A DNA stretch of 64,000 nucleotides from Dyella humicola (GTDB lineage Bacteria; Pseudomonadota; Gammaproteobacteria; Xanthomonadales; Rhodanobacteraceae): NCBI RefSeq assembly GCF_026283945.1, contig NZ_JAPDPC010000001.1, positions 2,790,001 through 2,854,000 on the forward strand, given 5' to 3'. The stretch's first letter is position 1, and each line of letters opens with the position of its first letter. The position numbers were made by a program, and so were the translations under genes. Under the pieces are notes generated by a model that saw only the letters and a program-made list of their open reading frames with translations, was not told where the DNA came from and did not search any database. Positions 1 to 10,185 of the stretch are shown here, piece by piece.

Positions 1-221
1 AGCACGCATGCTGTGCAAGCCTCCGCCCGGGCACCCGCGTAGCCGTCGAAGTTCGTGTATGCGCGGTGCCGGCTGCGCTCCTGACGCTCATCACAGCCCT
101 CTCTAAAATGGCGGAAAGAAGTCTGCCGCCTGCACCAGGACACCCGGTGAATCGGGCACTGATCGCGTGATCAGCCGTCAAGGACCCTCGACGACCTCAG
201 CAATGATGTGGAGGACGTGTC

Positions 222-599
222 ATGGCAGTCGTAAACCGTCGTTATGTGCAATCGGTGTTGGTCGCTCTCGTCTATGCCTGCGCCGGAGCCGTCATGGCCC
301 AGGACATGGCAGCCGTGTCACCAAGCACGACCAAGGTACTGATCGACAAACCGGACGTGAGAGTGATGGAAGTGAACGTGAAGCCGGGTGAAGGCATCCC
401 GATGCATTCCCATCCGGAGAACGTTGTGTACTTCGTTACCGGCGGAAAGATCAAAACCACGACATCCGATGGAAAAGTGACCGAGGTCACGCGCAAGCCG
501 GGCGAAGTTATGTGGAGCGCCCCTATTACGCATAAGAACGAGAACGTGGGCACGACCGAGGAGAAGGTCATTGTGATCGAGCTTAAGTCTGCCAAATAG
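222..599 (+). CDS. Secreted small cupin-domain protein
   Basis: A 125-residue protein with an N-terminal signal peptide ending near AMA-QD (about residue 26), so probably periplasmic. The rest is one cupin beta-barrel: the first motif is seen as PGEGIPMHSHPE, with two His and a Glu that would bind a metal, and a weaker second motif lies around PITHKNEN. Length and fold suit single-domain cupins whose substrates are mostly unknown, so no reaction is assigned. The start is supported by a GGAGG seven to eight bases upstream. It lies upstream of the catalase-like/b561 pair in the same direction but is separated from it by 287 bp containing a strong hairpin, so it is probably its own unit. Confidence 0.8.
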   Translation: MAVVNRRYVQSVLVALVYACAGAVMAQDMAAVSPSTTKVLIDKPDVRVMEVNVKPGEGIPMHSHPENVVYFVTGGKIKTTTSDGKVTEVTRKPGEVMWSAPITHKNENVGTTEEKVIVIELKSAK

Positions 600-681
600 C
601 CAGTCGCGCTCGACCCATGAAACGGCTCATCATGACGTTCGGTGGAAGCCACCCATGCCACTCCGTTGCATGGGTTTGGGT

Positions 682-712
682 GACATCGGCCAAGCAAGGC
701 TTGGCCGATGTC
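682..712. repeat. Perfect hairpin downstream of the cupin gene
   Basis: A 14-bp perfect inverted repeat (gacatcggccaagc / gcttggccgatgtc) with a 3-base loop. No T-run follows, so it is either a weak terminator, an RNA-stabilising structure or a REP-like palindrome. A weaker cccatg/catggg pair lies just before it. No gene is visible between 600 and 886. Confidence 0.6.
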
Positions 713-886
713 TACTGGCATACCCATACGTGCTGACGTTGCTCTTGAAACAAAGGGTCTCCCGATGCCTGGCAACCATGGGCAGGGGTTTCAAGCTCAT
801 GCACCGGCTTGTATCTACGTAACCGTTGAGTCCGATCAAACGAAGTCTGGAGATCACCCCTACGACTACCTGGCCGGGAGCGCCTC

Positions 887-1975
887 ATGCCTGTTTCGTC
901 CGACACGTCACCGCCGCCGCACCCGCTATTGCGCTGCAGTGTGATCGCCGTTGCTGTCACCGCCCTGGCTATCGCGTTTGCCTACGTCGCCGGCTGGCTC
1001 ACGCCGCAGCGACTGACACCGCAGCGCATGGTCAGCGCCTTGCAGACCAACAGCGGCCTATATCCGGGATACCGCCGCAATCATGCCAAGGGCGTCTGCG
1101 TTGCCGGCTATTTCGAAGGCAATGGAGCGGCGTCCGCCTATTCCACGGCGTCCGTCTTCGAGAAGGCCAGAACGCCGGTGTTAGGCCGCTTTTCGATACC
1201 CGGCGGCAACCCTTATGCGCCGGACGGCAGCACGCCGGTTCGCGCCCTCGGGCTTCGCTTCAACCTGCCCAACGGCCAACAGTGGCGCACGGCCATGATC
1301 AACACCCCCGTGTTCATCGTTTCGACTCCCGAAGCATTCAACCAGCTGACCGTGGCGACTCGCCCTGATCCGGCTACCGGCAAACCCGACCCCGCACGCG
1401 CTGGCGCCTTCTTTGCGTCCCATCCTGAAACTGCAGCATTTCTCGGCTGGGCCAAGACCAACAAGCCTTCGGCAAGCTTTGCGACCGATCGCTACGACGC
1501 TCTCAACGCGTTCTATTTCGTCGACACCCACGGGCAACAACACCCCGTGCGCTGGCGCTTCGAGCCGGAGGCCAAGGACGAAGCCGGTGCAGGTCCGAAG
1601 GCCGACGACAACGATTATCTTTCGCAGGACTTGCGGCAACGCCTCGCGACCACACCGCAACGTTGGCGCTTGCTGGTGACGCTGGCCGCACCCGGCGACC
1701 CGACCAACGACCCCACCAAAGCGTGGCCTGCCGACCGCACGACCATCGATGCCGGCACCCTTGTCATCGAAAACGAACAAGCGCAGGACAACGCCCCCTG
1801 CCGCGACATCAACTTCGACCCCACCATCCTCCCTGCAGGCATCATCGTCTCCGATGATCCGTTGTTGCCGGCGCGTTCGGCCGCCTATGCGGATTCCTAT
1901 CTGCGTCGCACCCGCGAAGAGGCGCACATCCCCGGCACAACCCCTGCCGCAACGCCCAAGCCGGAGACCAAGTGA
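887..1975 (+). CDS. Membrane-anchored catalase-family peroxidase
   Basis: A 362-residue haem protein of the small catalase-related (SrpA/YfhX-like) group. Residues about 16-37 form a single hydrophobic anchor, so the catalytic part should face the periplasm. The distal haem-site His is H66 in the motif RNHAKG, and the proximal ligand region is R330-SAA-Y334 with Y334 as the expected axial tyrosine. Classical catalases are longer and cytosolic; this small type generally acts as a peroxidase rather than a strong catalase (family knowledge). Its stop overlaps by one base (TGATG) the start of a cytochrome b561 gene, which suggests translational coupling and an electron-transfer partnership (inference). 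The start at 887 gives the anchor directly after a short Pro-rich N-terminus; no strong Shine-Dalgarno is visible. Confidence 0.88.
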   Translation: MPVSSDTSPPPHPLLRCSVIAVAVTALAIAFAYVAGWLTPQRLTPQRMVSALQTNSGLYPGYRRNHAKGVCVAGYFEGNGAASAYSTASVFEKARTPVLGRFSIPGGNPYAPDGSTPVRALGLRFNLPNGQQWRTAMINTPVFIVSTPEAFNQLTVATRPDPATGKPDPARAGAFFASHPETAAFLGWAKTNKPSASFATDRYDALNAFYFVDTHGQQHPVRWRFEPEAKDEAGAGPKADDNDYLSQDLRQRLATTPQRWRLLVTLAAPGDPTNDPTKAWPADRTTIDAGTLVIENEQAQDNAPCRDINFDPTILPAGIIVSDDPLLPARSAAYADSYLRRTREEAHIPGTTPAATPKPETK

Positions 1976-2595
1976 TGACTGCACCCAGGGCTTTCCATCC
2001 GCTTGCACGCCTGCTGCACTGGACCATGGCCGTGCTGGTCCTGGCGATGTTGTTCATCGGCGTGGGCATGGTCTCGACGGTATCGCCAAAGCATCAATGG
2101 CTGCTCGCCATCCACAAGCCACTCGGCATCACGATTCTGCTGCTGGTCGTGCTGCGCATCATCGTACGCCTGCGTTTCCGGCCACCGGCGCTACCCGCGG
2201 ACATGCCTGCCTTGATGCAGTTTGCCGCACACGCGTCGCATTGGCTGCTGTATGCCTTGATGCTGGGCATGCCGCTGATCGGCTGGGCAATGCTTTCGGC
2301 TGGCGGCTACCCGGTCATGCTCGGAAGCTCGTGGCGCCTTCCGGCGATTCTCCCCGCAAGCCCCGTGCTTTTCGCCTGGCTGCGCGAGGCGCACCAATAC
2401 CTCGCCTATCTCTTCTTCTTCACCATTCTTGGGCATATGGGGGCTGCGCTCTATCACGCACTGATCCGGCGCGATGATGTGTATCCCAGCATGACGACCG
2501 GGTTTCCAGCTTCCGTCGAGGCAGCGAAGAAGCCGCCAGAAAACATCGGGCCACCGCCCCCGGACGTCCTGCCTCCGTCGGATAACGCCGGTTGA
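1975..2595 (+). CDS. Cytochrome b561 family membrane protein
   Basis: A 206-residue integral membrane protein with four hydrophobic segments. Histidines suited to two b-type haems lie in the helices (H in LARLLHWTM, H in AIHKPLG, H in AAHASHWLL, H in LGHMGAALYH), the arrangement of bacterial CybB/b561 proteins that oxidise ubiquinol. The ATG overlaps the TGA of the catalase-like gene by one base; a GTG three bases earlier is possible but unnecessary. The C-terminal 35 residues are Pro-rich and probably disordered. The context suggests that it passes quinol electrons to the adjacent periplasmic peroxidase; this is inferred from gene order only. Confidence 0.88.
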   Translation: MTAPRAFHPLARLLHWTMAVLVLAMLFIGVGMVSTVSPKHQWLLAIHKPLGITILLLVVLRIIVRLRFRPPALPADMPALMQFAAHASHWLLYALMLGMPLIGWAMLSAGGYPVMLGSSWRLPAILPASPVLFAWLREAHQYLAYLFFFTILGHMGAALYHALIRRDDVYPSMTTGFPASVEAAKKPPENIGPPPPDVLPPSDNAG

Positions 2596-3081
2596 TCAGC
2601 GTTCGCGCGCACGCATGGCACGCGTGCGCGCGGCCCGGGTAGCCCCCGCTGAACGCCCGGCTGCGCCCTTGGCGTGTGAGGTTTTCTTCGTGGCGACCTT
2701 GCGTCCTGCCGAACCCTTGGCGGGCGCGGCCTTCCTGGCCGAGGCTGCGGCGCTACCCTCGCGTTTCAACGCATTGCCGGAGGCACGGCTACGCGTCGCC
2801 GAAGTGCTCGTCGCCGTTTTCTTCGCAACGGCTTTTTTGGCGACTGGTTTCTTGCGTGTGATCTTCTTGTTTGACGCAGCTTTCTTGGCTGGCACGTCGA
2901 CACCGGCGCGACGCGCTTCGGACAAGCCGATGGCGATGGCTTGCTTGATGGAGCGCGGCCCATGCTCGCCTTCACCCATATGCTCGATTTCCTCACGCAC
3001 GAATTCGCCGGCCTGCGTGCTGGCCGCTTTACCTTCGTGCTTGTCCTTGCGCGCACGAGCCAGGGCTTTCCCACGGGGCAT
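2596..3081 (-). CDS. DUF6496-like basic protein with histone H1-like Lys/Ala tail
   Basis: A 161-residue protein in two parts. The N-terminal 60 residues (MPRGKALARARKDK, TQAGEFVREEIEHM, GPRSIKQAIAIGLSEARRAGV) match the conserved block of the small DUF6496 family. The rest is a low-complexity tail rich in Lys, Ala, Arg and Ser with KKxxxKK repeats, like bacterial H1-type or AlgP-type tails that bind nucleic acid. The chosen start is the MPRGKA methionine because family members begin there; an ATG 33 bases upstream (MAISSLHW) is the alternative. It converges with the b561 gene and the two stop codons abut. Function is unknown; DNA or RNA binding is inferred from composition. Confidence 0.75.
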   Translation of the reverse strand: MPRGKALARARKDKHEGKAASTQAGEFVREEIEHMGEGEHGPRSIKQAIAIGLSEARRAGVDVPAKKAASNKKITRKKPVAKKAVAKKTATSTSATRSRASGNALKREGSAAASARKAAPAKGSAGRKVATKKTSHAKGAAGRSAGATRAARTRAMRARER

Positions 3082-3172
3082 CAGGCCGATCCAATGAAGG
3101 GAGGAGATAGCCATGCTGCAGGTTCGCCCGTGAAGTGCGGGGCAAAGAAAGCTCAAGATGCCGCAATGCTCT

Positions 3173-5032
<1,860 letters not shown>

Positions 5033-5147
5033 GGGGGATCGTCCTTGGGGCATGCGATGGGCTACTTACTGCGTGAAGGCTCAGCGCCGCCGTTTCAAGC
5101 AAAAGCTAAAAAACGGGCTGACAGGCCTTGCGTTCCGGAAATTGTAC

Positions 5148-5220
5148 GATATATCTTAAGACTGTTACTTAAGACTGTTACTTAAGACTGTTACTTAAGA
5201 CTGTTACTTAAGACATATCG
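5148..5220. promoter_or_regulatory. Tandem operator-like array of 13-bp CTTAAG repeats
   Basis: Between the divergent exporter and PadR genes lie four complete 13-bp units (cttaagactgtta, from 5155) plus a fifth partial unit, giving five CTTAAG palindromes at exact 13-bp steps. The outer edges form an inverted repeat: CGATATATCTTAAG on the left pairs with CTTAAGACATATCG on the right, with one mismatch. This is what an expanded PadR-type operator would look like. The intergenic stretch from 5033 to 5230 holds no gene; the right edge lies only about 10 bp before the PadR start, so binding would block that gene. Confidence 0.7.
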
Positions 5221-5230
5221 GAGTGCTCCC

Positions 5231-5866
5231 ATGGGATTTCGTCATTTATTTGATCGACACCACCATCATCACCATCACGAAGGCCGTGACGCCTGGGCTC
5301 GCGAGGCCATGGGCATGGGTCGCGGACGTGGCTTCGGACGTGGCTTCGGCGACGATGAAAGCTTCGGCAGCCGGGACGGCATGGGCGGGCGTTTCCGCGG
5401 CGGCCGTGTGTTCGGCCACGGCGACCTCAAGCTGATCCTGCTGGCGCTGATCGCCGAGCAGCCACGCCACGGTTACGAGCTGATCCGCACCATCGAGGAG
5501 ATGTTCGATGGTGCCTACGCCCCCAGCCCGGGCGCGGTGTACCCGACCCTCACGCTGCTCGAAGAGATGGGCCATGCCAGCGTGGAAATCGGCGACGGCA
5601 AAAAGCTTTACGCCGTCACCGACCAAGGCAAGGCGTTTCTCGCGTCCAACAAGGACGCCGTCGATGCGGTGATGTCGCGCATGGAACAGACCGCCAAGAT
5701 GTTCGCGCGGGCCGCGGCGCCCATGGCTTTGCGCGAGGCGATGCATAGCCTGAAACGTGCGCTCTTCATGCATGGCGGCCCCTGGAATGCGGGCGAAGTG
5801 AAGCGCGTGCTCGGCATCATCCAGAAGGCCGCCGATGACATCGCGCAGGGCAACAAGGATGCGTGA
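5231..5866 (+). CDS. PadR-family regulator with His-rich N-terminus (YqjI-like)
   Basis: A 211-residue transcription factor. Residues 10-16 are seven consecutive histidines, followed by a Gly/Arg-rich stretch to about residue 60. The winged-helix PadR domain begins at FGHGDLKLILLALI, continues through HGYELIRTIEEMF and APSPGAVYPTLTLLEE, and is followed by a dimerising helical tail. The order His-rich extension then FGHG(D/E)L(K/R)L is that of E. coli YqjI, a nickel/iron-responsive PadR repressor, so metal sensing is likely (inference from similarity). Start supported by GGAG about eight bases upstream. It probably represses itself and the divergent ABC exporter through the CTTAAG array. Confidence 0.88.
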   Translation: MGFRHLFDRHHHHHHHEGRDAWAREAMGMGRGRGFGRGFGDDESFGSRDGMGGRFRGGRVFGHGDLKLILLALIAEQPRHGYELIRTIEEMFDGAYAPSPGAVYPTLTLLEEMGHASVEIGDGKKLYAVTDQGKAFLASNKDAVDAVMSRMEQTAKMFARAAAPMALREAMHSLKRALFMHGGPWNAGEVKRVLGIIQKAADDIAQGNKDA

Positions 5867-5964
5867 TCAGGTGGGTGCAGCGGCGGCGCGACTGGCTGCC
5901 AGCCTCGGCCACTGTGATACCGATTAGCGCGATTCGTCCGTCGACCGACTAGGGCATGCCCACC

Positions 5965-6651
5965 CTAGCGGCGACGGTCGCGCCGCGAAGCCAGGCGGTC
6001 GGCCAGGCGCGTCGGTTCCGGCAACCGGTATTTCGTACAGCACGCCAGCACCAGGTCAGGCGCCGCCTGCATGCTTACCCTGTGCCCAGGCGAGATAATC
6101 AGCGGCCGTACCTTGTCCTTGCTACGAAGAACGCAACCGATCACGTCGCCCTTGTAGTGCAGCGCTACGCGGTCGCCTCGCAGCATGCCGACGTCCTCGT
6201 GGACACCGACCAGGATCGACTTGGCCACGCCAATGGTGGGCAAATCGGTCACCACGCCCAGATGTGCGGCGATGCCAAGGCGACGCGGATGTGCGATGCC
6301 GTGGCCGTCGACAAAGACCAGGTCAGGGGTTTCGGGCAACTGTTCCAGGGCCTCCAGCAAGGCGGGTAGCTCGCGGAACGAAAGCAGTCCTGGGATATAC
6401 GGCATGCGCGTGGGCTGTCGTGCAATGACTTCCGCTAAAGGCGCCAGGGTCACTGCATCGAGCAGTACGGCAGCGGCACGTGTCACTGCACCGTCTTCCT
6501 CGAAGCCGACATCGACACCGGCAATGCGCCGCAGCGGCGGATGATCGTCGACCAGTCGCACCTTCGCGGCAAGCTCGGTCTGCAAGGCACGGGCCTTGGC
6601 TACGTTTCCGTCCCATGCGGGTACGGCGTCTGTCGGGAATGCGTTATTCAT
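5965..6651 (-). CDS. nfi: Endonuclease V (deoxyinosine 3' endonuclease)
   Basis: A 228-residue DNA repair enzyme that nicks the second phosphodiester bond 3' of deoxyinosine. Family motifs are present in order: GVDVGF with the first catalytic Asp, [11 protein letters not shown] with the wedge Pro-Tyr and catalytic Glu, [12 protein letters not shown] with a further catalytic Asp, and GVAKSIL. E. coli Nfi has 223 residues, which favours the internal start used here (MNNAFPTD) over an upstream ATG that would add 16 residues. No good Shine-Dalgarno is visible for either. It stands alone, divergent from the channel gene to its right. Confidence 0.92.
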   Translation of the reverse strand: MNNAFPTDAVPAWDGNVAKARALQTELAAKVRLVDDHPPLRRIAGVDVGFEEDGAVTRAAAVLLDAVTLAPLAEVIARQPTRMPYIPGLLSFRELPALLEALEQLPETPDLVFVDGHGIAHPRRLGIAAHLGVVTDLPTIGVAKSILVGVHEDVGMLRGDRVALHYKGDVIGCVLRSKDKVRPLIISPGHRVSMQAAPDLVLACCTKYRLPEPTRLADRLASRRDRRR

Positions 6652-6747
6652 CGCGATAACGTGAATGAGGCTCGCTGAAGCTGCCGTCAAGGCATCCATT
6701 CATGTTCACGCATTGACCCATCCATGGCGCGCCGGGATCATGCCGGC

Positions 6748-9183
6748 ATGCCTATCCTGCTTCGCTTCCTGCTGGTCCTTCTCTTCGCCTCCGGTGGCGT
6801 CGCCCCCGCATGGGCACAGGACGCCCAAAATACTGCCCAGATCCCGCAGGCCGCGGCCGTCAATCCCGATCAGCTCAGCACCCAGCTCGACCAGATCAAG
6901 CAAAGCATCACGGACCGGACCAAGCTCACGGATAGTCTGTTGACCGATGCCCGCGGCAAGGCGGCGGCCATCCAGCAGCAGGCGGACCAGCTGACCGCAA
7001 GCCTTACACCCCAGCGTGATGCGCTCCAGGCCAAGCTCGATGTGCTGGGCAAGCCACCGGAGAAAGGCGAGCCGGCCGAAACGCCCGAAGTCGCCAGCCA
7101 GCGTAAGCAACTCAACAAGGACAAGGCCGATCTGGCCGGCCAGATTACGCGCGCGAAGTCGCTGAGCCTGGAAAGCCAGCAACTGATCAACCAGATCGCC
7201 GCGCTGCGCCGGAACCTGTTCCAGGCGCAGATCAGCCAGCGCACGGCCTCACCGTTGAGCATGACGTTCTGGTCCCAGCTGGGCCAGAACCTGGCCGATG
7301 ATCGCGCCAACCTCGCGGCACTCGGCACCACCTTGATCGGTGCGTTTGCGCAAGCCTGGCAGCCGCCCAACCGAACCCCGTTCATGCTGTGCCTGCTCGC
7401 TGCCGTCCTGCTTCTGGCGGGCGGACGACGCCTGCTGGAGCACCAGATACTCGACCTGGCCAGCAAGCACCTGCCAGCCGGGCACCTTCGCCGCAGCGCC
7501 ATGGCCTTGCTGATCACGCTGGGCACGACGCTCACCTACGGCATTGCCGCGTGGCTGGTCTATCTGGCGGTGAACTGGAATGGCGTGTTCAACCAGGACC
7601 TGGACGATCTCGCTCGCCCCACCGTCCTGCTGATGTTCTTCGCTGCCACCTTGGCCGGACTGGGCCGCGCCTTGCTCAGCGTAAGACGCCCTTCGTGGCG
7701 ATTGCCGCCCGTCTCGGACGACCTGGCTCGCCGTCTGTGGCCCTTCCCCACGCTGCTTGCGTACAGCACCCTGCTGCTGTTCGTGTTTGAACGCGTCAAC
7801 AACGATATCGGCGCCAGCGTCGCCATGGCGGTGGCCTCCAACGCCTTCTTTGCCCTCTTGATCGGCGTCCTGTTCGCCGCCGCGCTGATACGCATGGGAC
7901 GCGCTCGACGCGCCCTGGTCGCCGGCGGTGATACGCCCGCCAAGCGCCCGTTGTGGGTGGGCCTGTTGGTGGCGGCGGCGTTCGTAGGGACCTTGCTGAT
8001 CTTCATCAGCGTAGCCACCGGCTATATCGCGCTGGCGTTCTTCGTGGCGCGCCAGATGATACGCGCCGGTTTTGTGATTGCCGCGCTCTATTTGTTGATG
8101 CATCTGATCAACGATGTATGCGAGACGCTACTCGCGCCTGATTCGCGCAGTGGCACGCGGATGCAGGATACGTTTGGCATTTCCCCGCCACGGCTGGAGC
8201 AAAGTGCCACCATCTTGTCGGGTGTAGCCCGAGCTTTCCTGCTGTTGCTGGCGCTGCCGCTCCTACTCGCGCCGGACAGCTCGGGCGTGTCCGACCTGCT
8301 GGATCGCGGCTCGCGCCTGTTTGCCGGCCGCACGCTGGGCTCACTGCCCATCGAGCCCGGCAATATCTTCAACGCGCTGATGGTGTTGCTGACCGGCGCC
8401 ATCGTCGTTCGCATCATCAAGCGCTGGTTGGGCAAGCAACTGTTGCCCAAGACCTCGCTCGACGTCGGCATGCAGACGTCCATCGTCACGCTACTGGGTT
8501 ACGTGGGCGGCATCCTGGTCTTCGTGCTGATGTTGGGTGCGCTGCAAGTGAACGTGCAGAGCATTGCCTGGGTGGCCAGCGCCCTGTCCGTCGGTATCGG
8601 TTTTGGCCTGCAGGCTATCGTGCAGAACTTCATCTCCGGCCTGATCCTGCTGGCCGAGCGTCCGGTGAAGGTCGGCGACTGGATCAGCATCACGGGCGTG
8701 GAAGGCGATGTTCGCCGCATCAACGTGCGCGCCACCGAAATCCAGCTCTCCGATCGCTCCACCATGATCGTGCCCAACTCGCAGCTGATTACGCAGAATG
8801 TCCGCAACGTGACCCTGGCCAATGCCCTGGGTCGCGTGCAGATACGCCTGCCGATGCCGATGAGTTCGGACGCCGCCAAGGTTCGACAGATCATCCTGGA
8901 CATCCTGCGCAATCACCCGGCCACGCTGAATGCACCCTCGCCCAGCGTGCAGCTGGACAACGTCGACGGCGGCTCGATGATGTTCGTCTGTACGGCCTAT
9001 GTGAGCAGCCCGCGCAATGCCGGCGATGTGAAGAGCGACGTACTGTTCGAAATCATCGATCGCCTGCACAAGGCCAATCAGCCGTTGACCACGCCGCAGG
9101 ACATGGTGGTGCGCACCATGGCGCAGGAAAAGGCAGTCGAGGCCAATCCGCTCACCACGGTGGTGCCTGGCAACAAGACCTGA
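6748..9183 (+). CDS. Large MscS-family mechanosensitive channel with DUF3772 periplasmic domain
   Basis: An 811-residue protein. A signal peptide (cleavage near AWA-QD) leads into a coiled-coil, Gln/Lys-rich periplasmic region (to about residue 210) of the DUF3772 type, followed by a series of about ten hydrophobic segments. The C-terminal MscS core includes the pore helix region with SALSVGIGFGLQAIVQNFISG and the beta-domain ERPVKVGDWI, with VPNSQLI in the cytoplasmic vestibule. Length and order fit the MscK/YbdG-type large channels that release solutes on hypo-osmotic shock. The start chosen gives a clean signal peptide; an in-frame ATG eight codons earlier would add charged residues. No operon partner: the next gene is 50 bp downstream. 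Confidence 0.9.
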   Translation: MPILLRFLLVLLFASGGVAPAWAQDAQNTAQIPQAAAVNPDQLSTQLDQIKQSITDRTKLTDSLLTDARGKAAAIQQQADQLTASLTPQRDALQAKLDVLGKPPEKGEPAETPEVASQRKQLNKDKADLAGQITRAKSLSLESQQLINQIAALRRNLFQAQISQRTASPLSMTFWSQLGQNLADDRANLAALGTTLIGAFAQAWQPPNRTPFMLCLLAAVLLLAGGRRLLEHQILDLASKHLPAGHLRRSAMALLITLGTTLTYGIAAWLVYLAVNWNGVFNQDLDDLARPTVLLMFFAATLAGLGRALLSVRRPSWRLPPVSDDLARRLWPFPTLLAYSTLLLFVFERVNNDIGASVAMAVASNAFFALLIGVLFAAALIRMGRARRALVAGGDTPAKRPLWVGLLVAAAFVGTLLIFISVATGYIALAFFVARQMIRAGFVIAALYLLMHLINDVCETLLAPDSRSGTRMQDTFGISPPRLEQSATILSGVARAFLLLLALPLLLAPDSSGVSDLLDRGSRLFAGRTLGSLPIEPGNIFNALMVLLTGAIVVRIIKRWLGKQLLPKTSLDVGMQTSIVTLLGYVGGILVFVLMLGALQVNVQSIAWVASALSVGIGFGLQAIVQNFISGLILLAERPVKVGDWISITGVEGDVRRINVRATEIQLSDRSTMIVPNSQLITQNVRNVTLANALGRVQIRLPMPMSSDAAKVRQIILDILRNHPATLNAPSPSVQLDNVDGGSMMFVCTAYVSSPRNAGDVKSDVLFEIIDRLHKANQPLTTPQDMVVRTMAQEKAVEANPLTTVVPGNKT

Positions 9184-9232
9184 CAGCGGCAGCACATCGG
9201 CCTAGACTCCGGCTATCGTCAGGAGTCCGTCG

Positions 9233-10048
9233 ATGGGACACCACGTAGTCGCACCCGCGCCGCCGCTCGACGCCCTGGTTTCCCGCATTTGGGACTGGGC
9301 AATGCCACCTGCCGCGCATCACTACGAACGCGTGCTGCCAGTGCCCGGCGCGGCACTGATCATCAACCTCCACGAAGACGAAACGCGCATTTACTCCGAT
9401 GACGCCGAACGCCGCTGCGTTCGTGCGCCCGCGTCAGTCATCGGTGGCCCATGTTTGCGCAGTCAGATCATCGACACCGCCGAGCAGGTTCGCGTTATGG
9501 GCGTGGTGTTCCACCCTGGCGGAGCACATGCGTTCACCGGTGAAGATCACGCCGTACTGTTGGAGCAAGACATCGGTCTTGAAGACATCTTTGGCAATAA
9601 CGCACATCAGCTGCGCGAGCGCCTGCTGAATACAGCCGATGCCGGTCAGCGCCTGGTCGTACTCGAACAATGGCTGTTGGCGCGCATGAAACTGCCGCAA
9701 CTGGCGCCCGAAGTATTCCACGCGCTCGGTGACATCGCCCGCCAACCCCAAGCCATCCGTATTGGTGAGCTGGTCCGCGACAGCGGACTTTCCGAGTATC
9801 GATTTGGACGGCTATTCAGACGCCAGGTGGGGATGGGACCGAAGCGCTACGCACGGCTGATGCGTTTTCGCGGCATCGTCGATGCGGTGTATCACCGTGC
9901 GTCGGTGGACTGGAGTGCGGTGGCGGTCGATGGTGGTTACGGCGACCAGGCACATATGGTGCGCGAGTTCCGCGATTTTTCAGGGATGACGCCGACGGCA
10001 TTTATGGCTGCACGGGGACCGTATCCGAATCATGTGCCGTTGGAGTGA
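9233..10048 (+). CDS. AraC-family transcriptional regulator
   Basis: A 271-residue regulator. The N-terminal part (to about residue 150) has the DUF6597-type sensor pattern (VSRIWDW, VLPVPGAALIINL, VIGGP, GVVFHPGG). The C-terminal part has the two helix-turn-helix motifs of AraC proteins: RIGELVRDSGLSEYRFGRLFRRQVGMGPKRYARLMRF split across the first motif, then DWSAVAVDGGYGDQAHMVREFRDFSGMTP in shorter form for the second. AGGAG seven bases upstream fixes the start. The target is unknown; the VOC gene 138 bp downstream is a candidate by position only. Confidence 0.88.
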   Translation: MGHHVVAPAPPLDALVSRIWDWAMPPAAHHYERVLPVPGAALIINLHEDETRIYSDDAERRCVRAPASVIGGPCLRSQIIDTAEQVRVMGVVFHPGGAHAFTGEDHAVLLEQDIGLEDIFGNNAHQLRERLLNTADAGQRLVVLEQWLLARMKLPQLAPEVFHALGDIARQPQAIRIGELVRDSGLSEYRFGRLFRRQVGMGPKRYARLMRFRGIVDAVYHRASVDWSAVAVDGGYGDQAHMVREFRDFSGMTPTAFMAARGPYPNHVPLE

Positions 10049-10185
10049 TGTGGGGATTGTGGGCAAGGTATTGATGAGTGAAGGGGTTTGGCGACCCTTA
10101 CCCCAAACACCTCACTAAGAAAATCGACAAGACACCCGGGCCCAAGGGAATAAGCTAACCCCATCCACTCCAAGGAGCACTCGCC

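Noticed and set aside
5148..5220. CRISPR array
   Set aside because: The units are 13 bp and directly contiguous, with no spacers.
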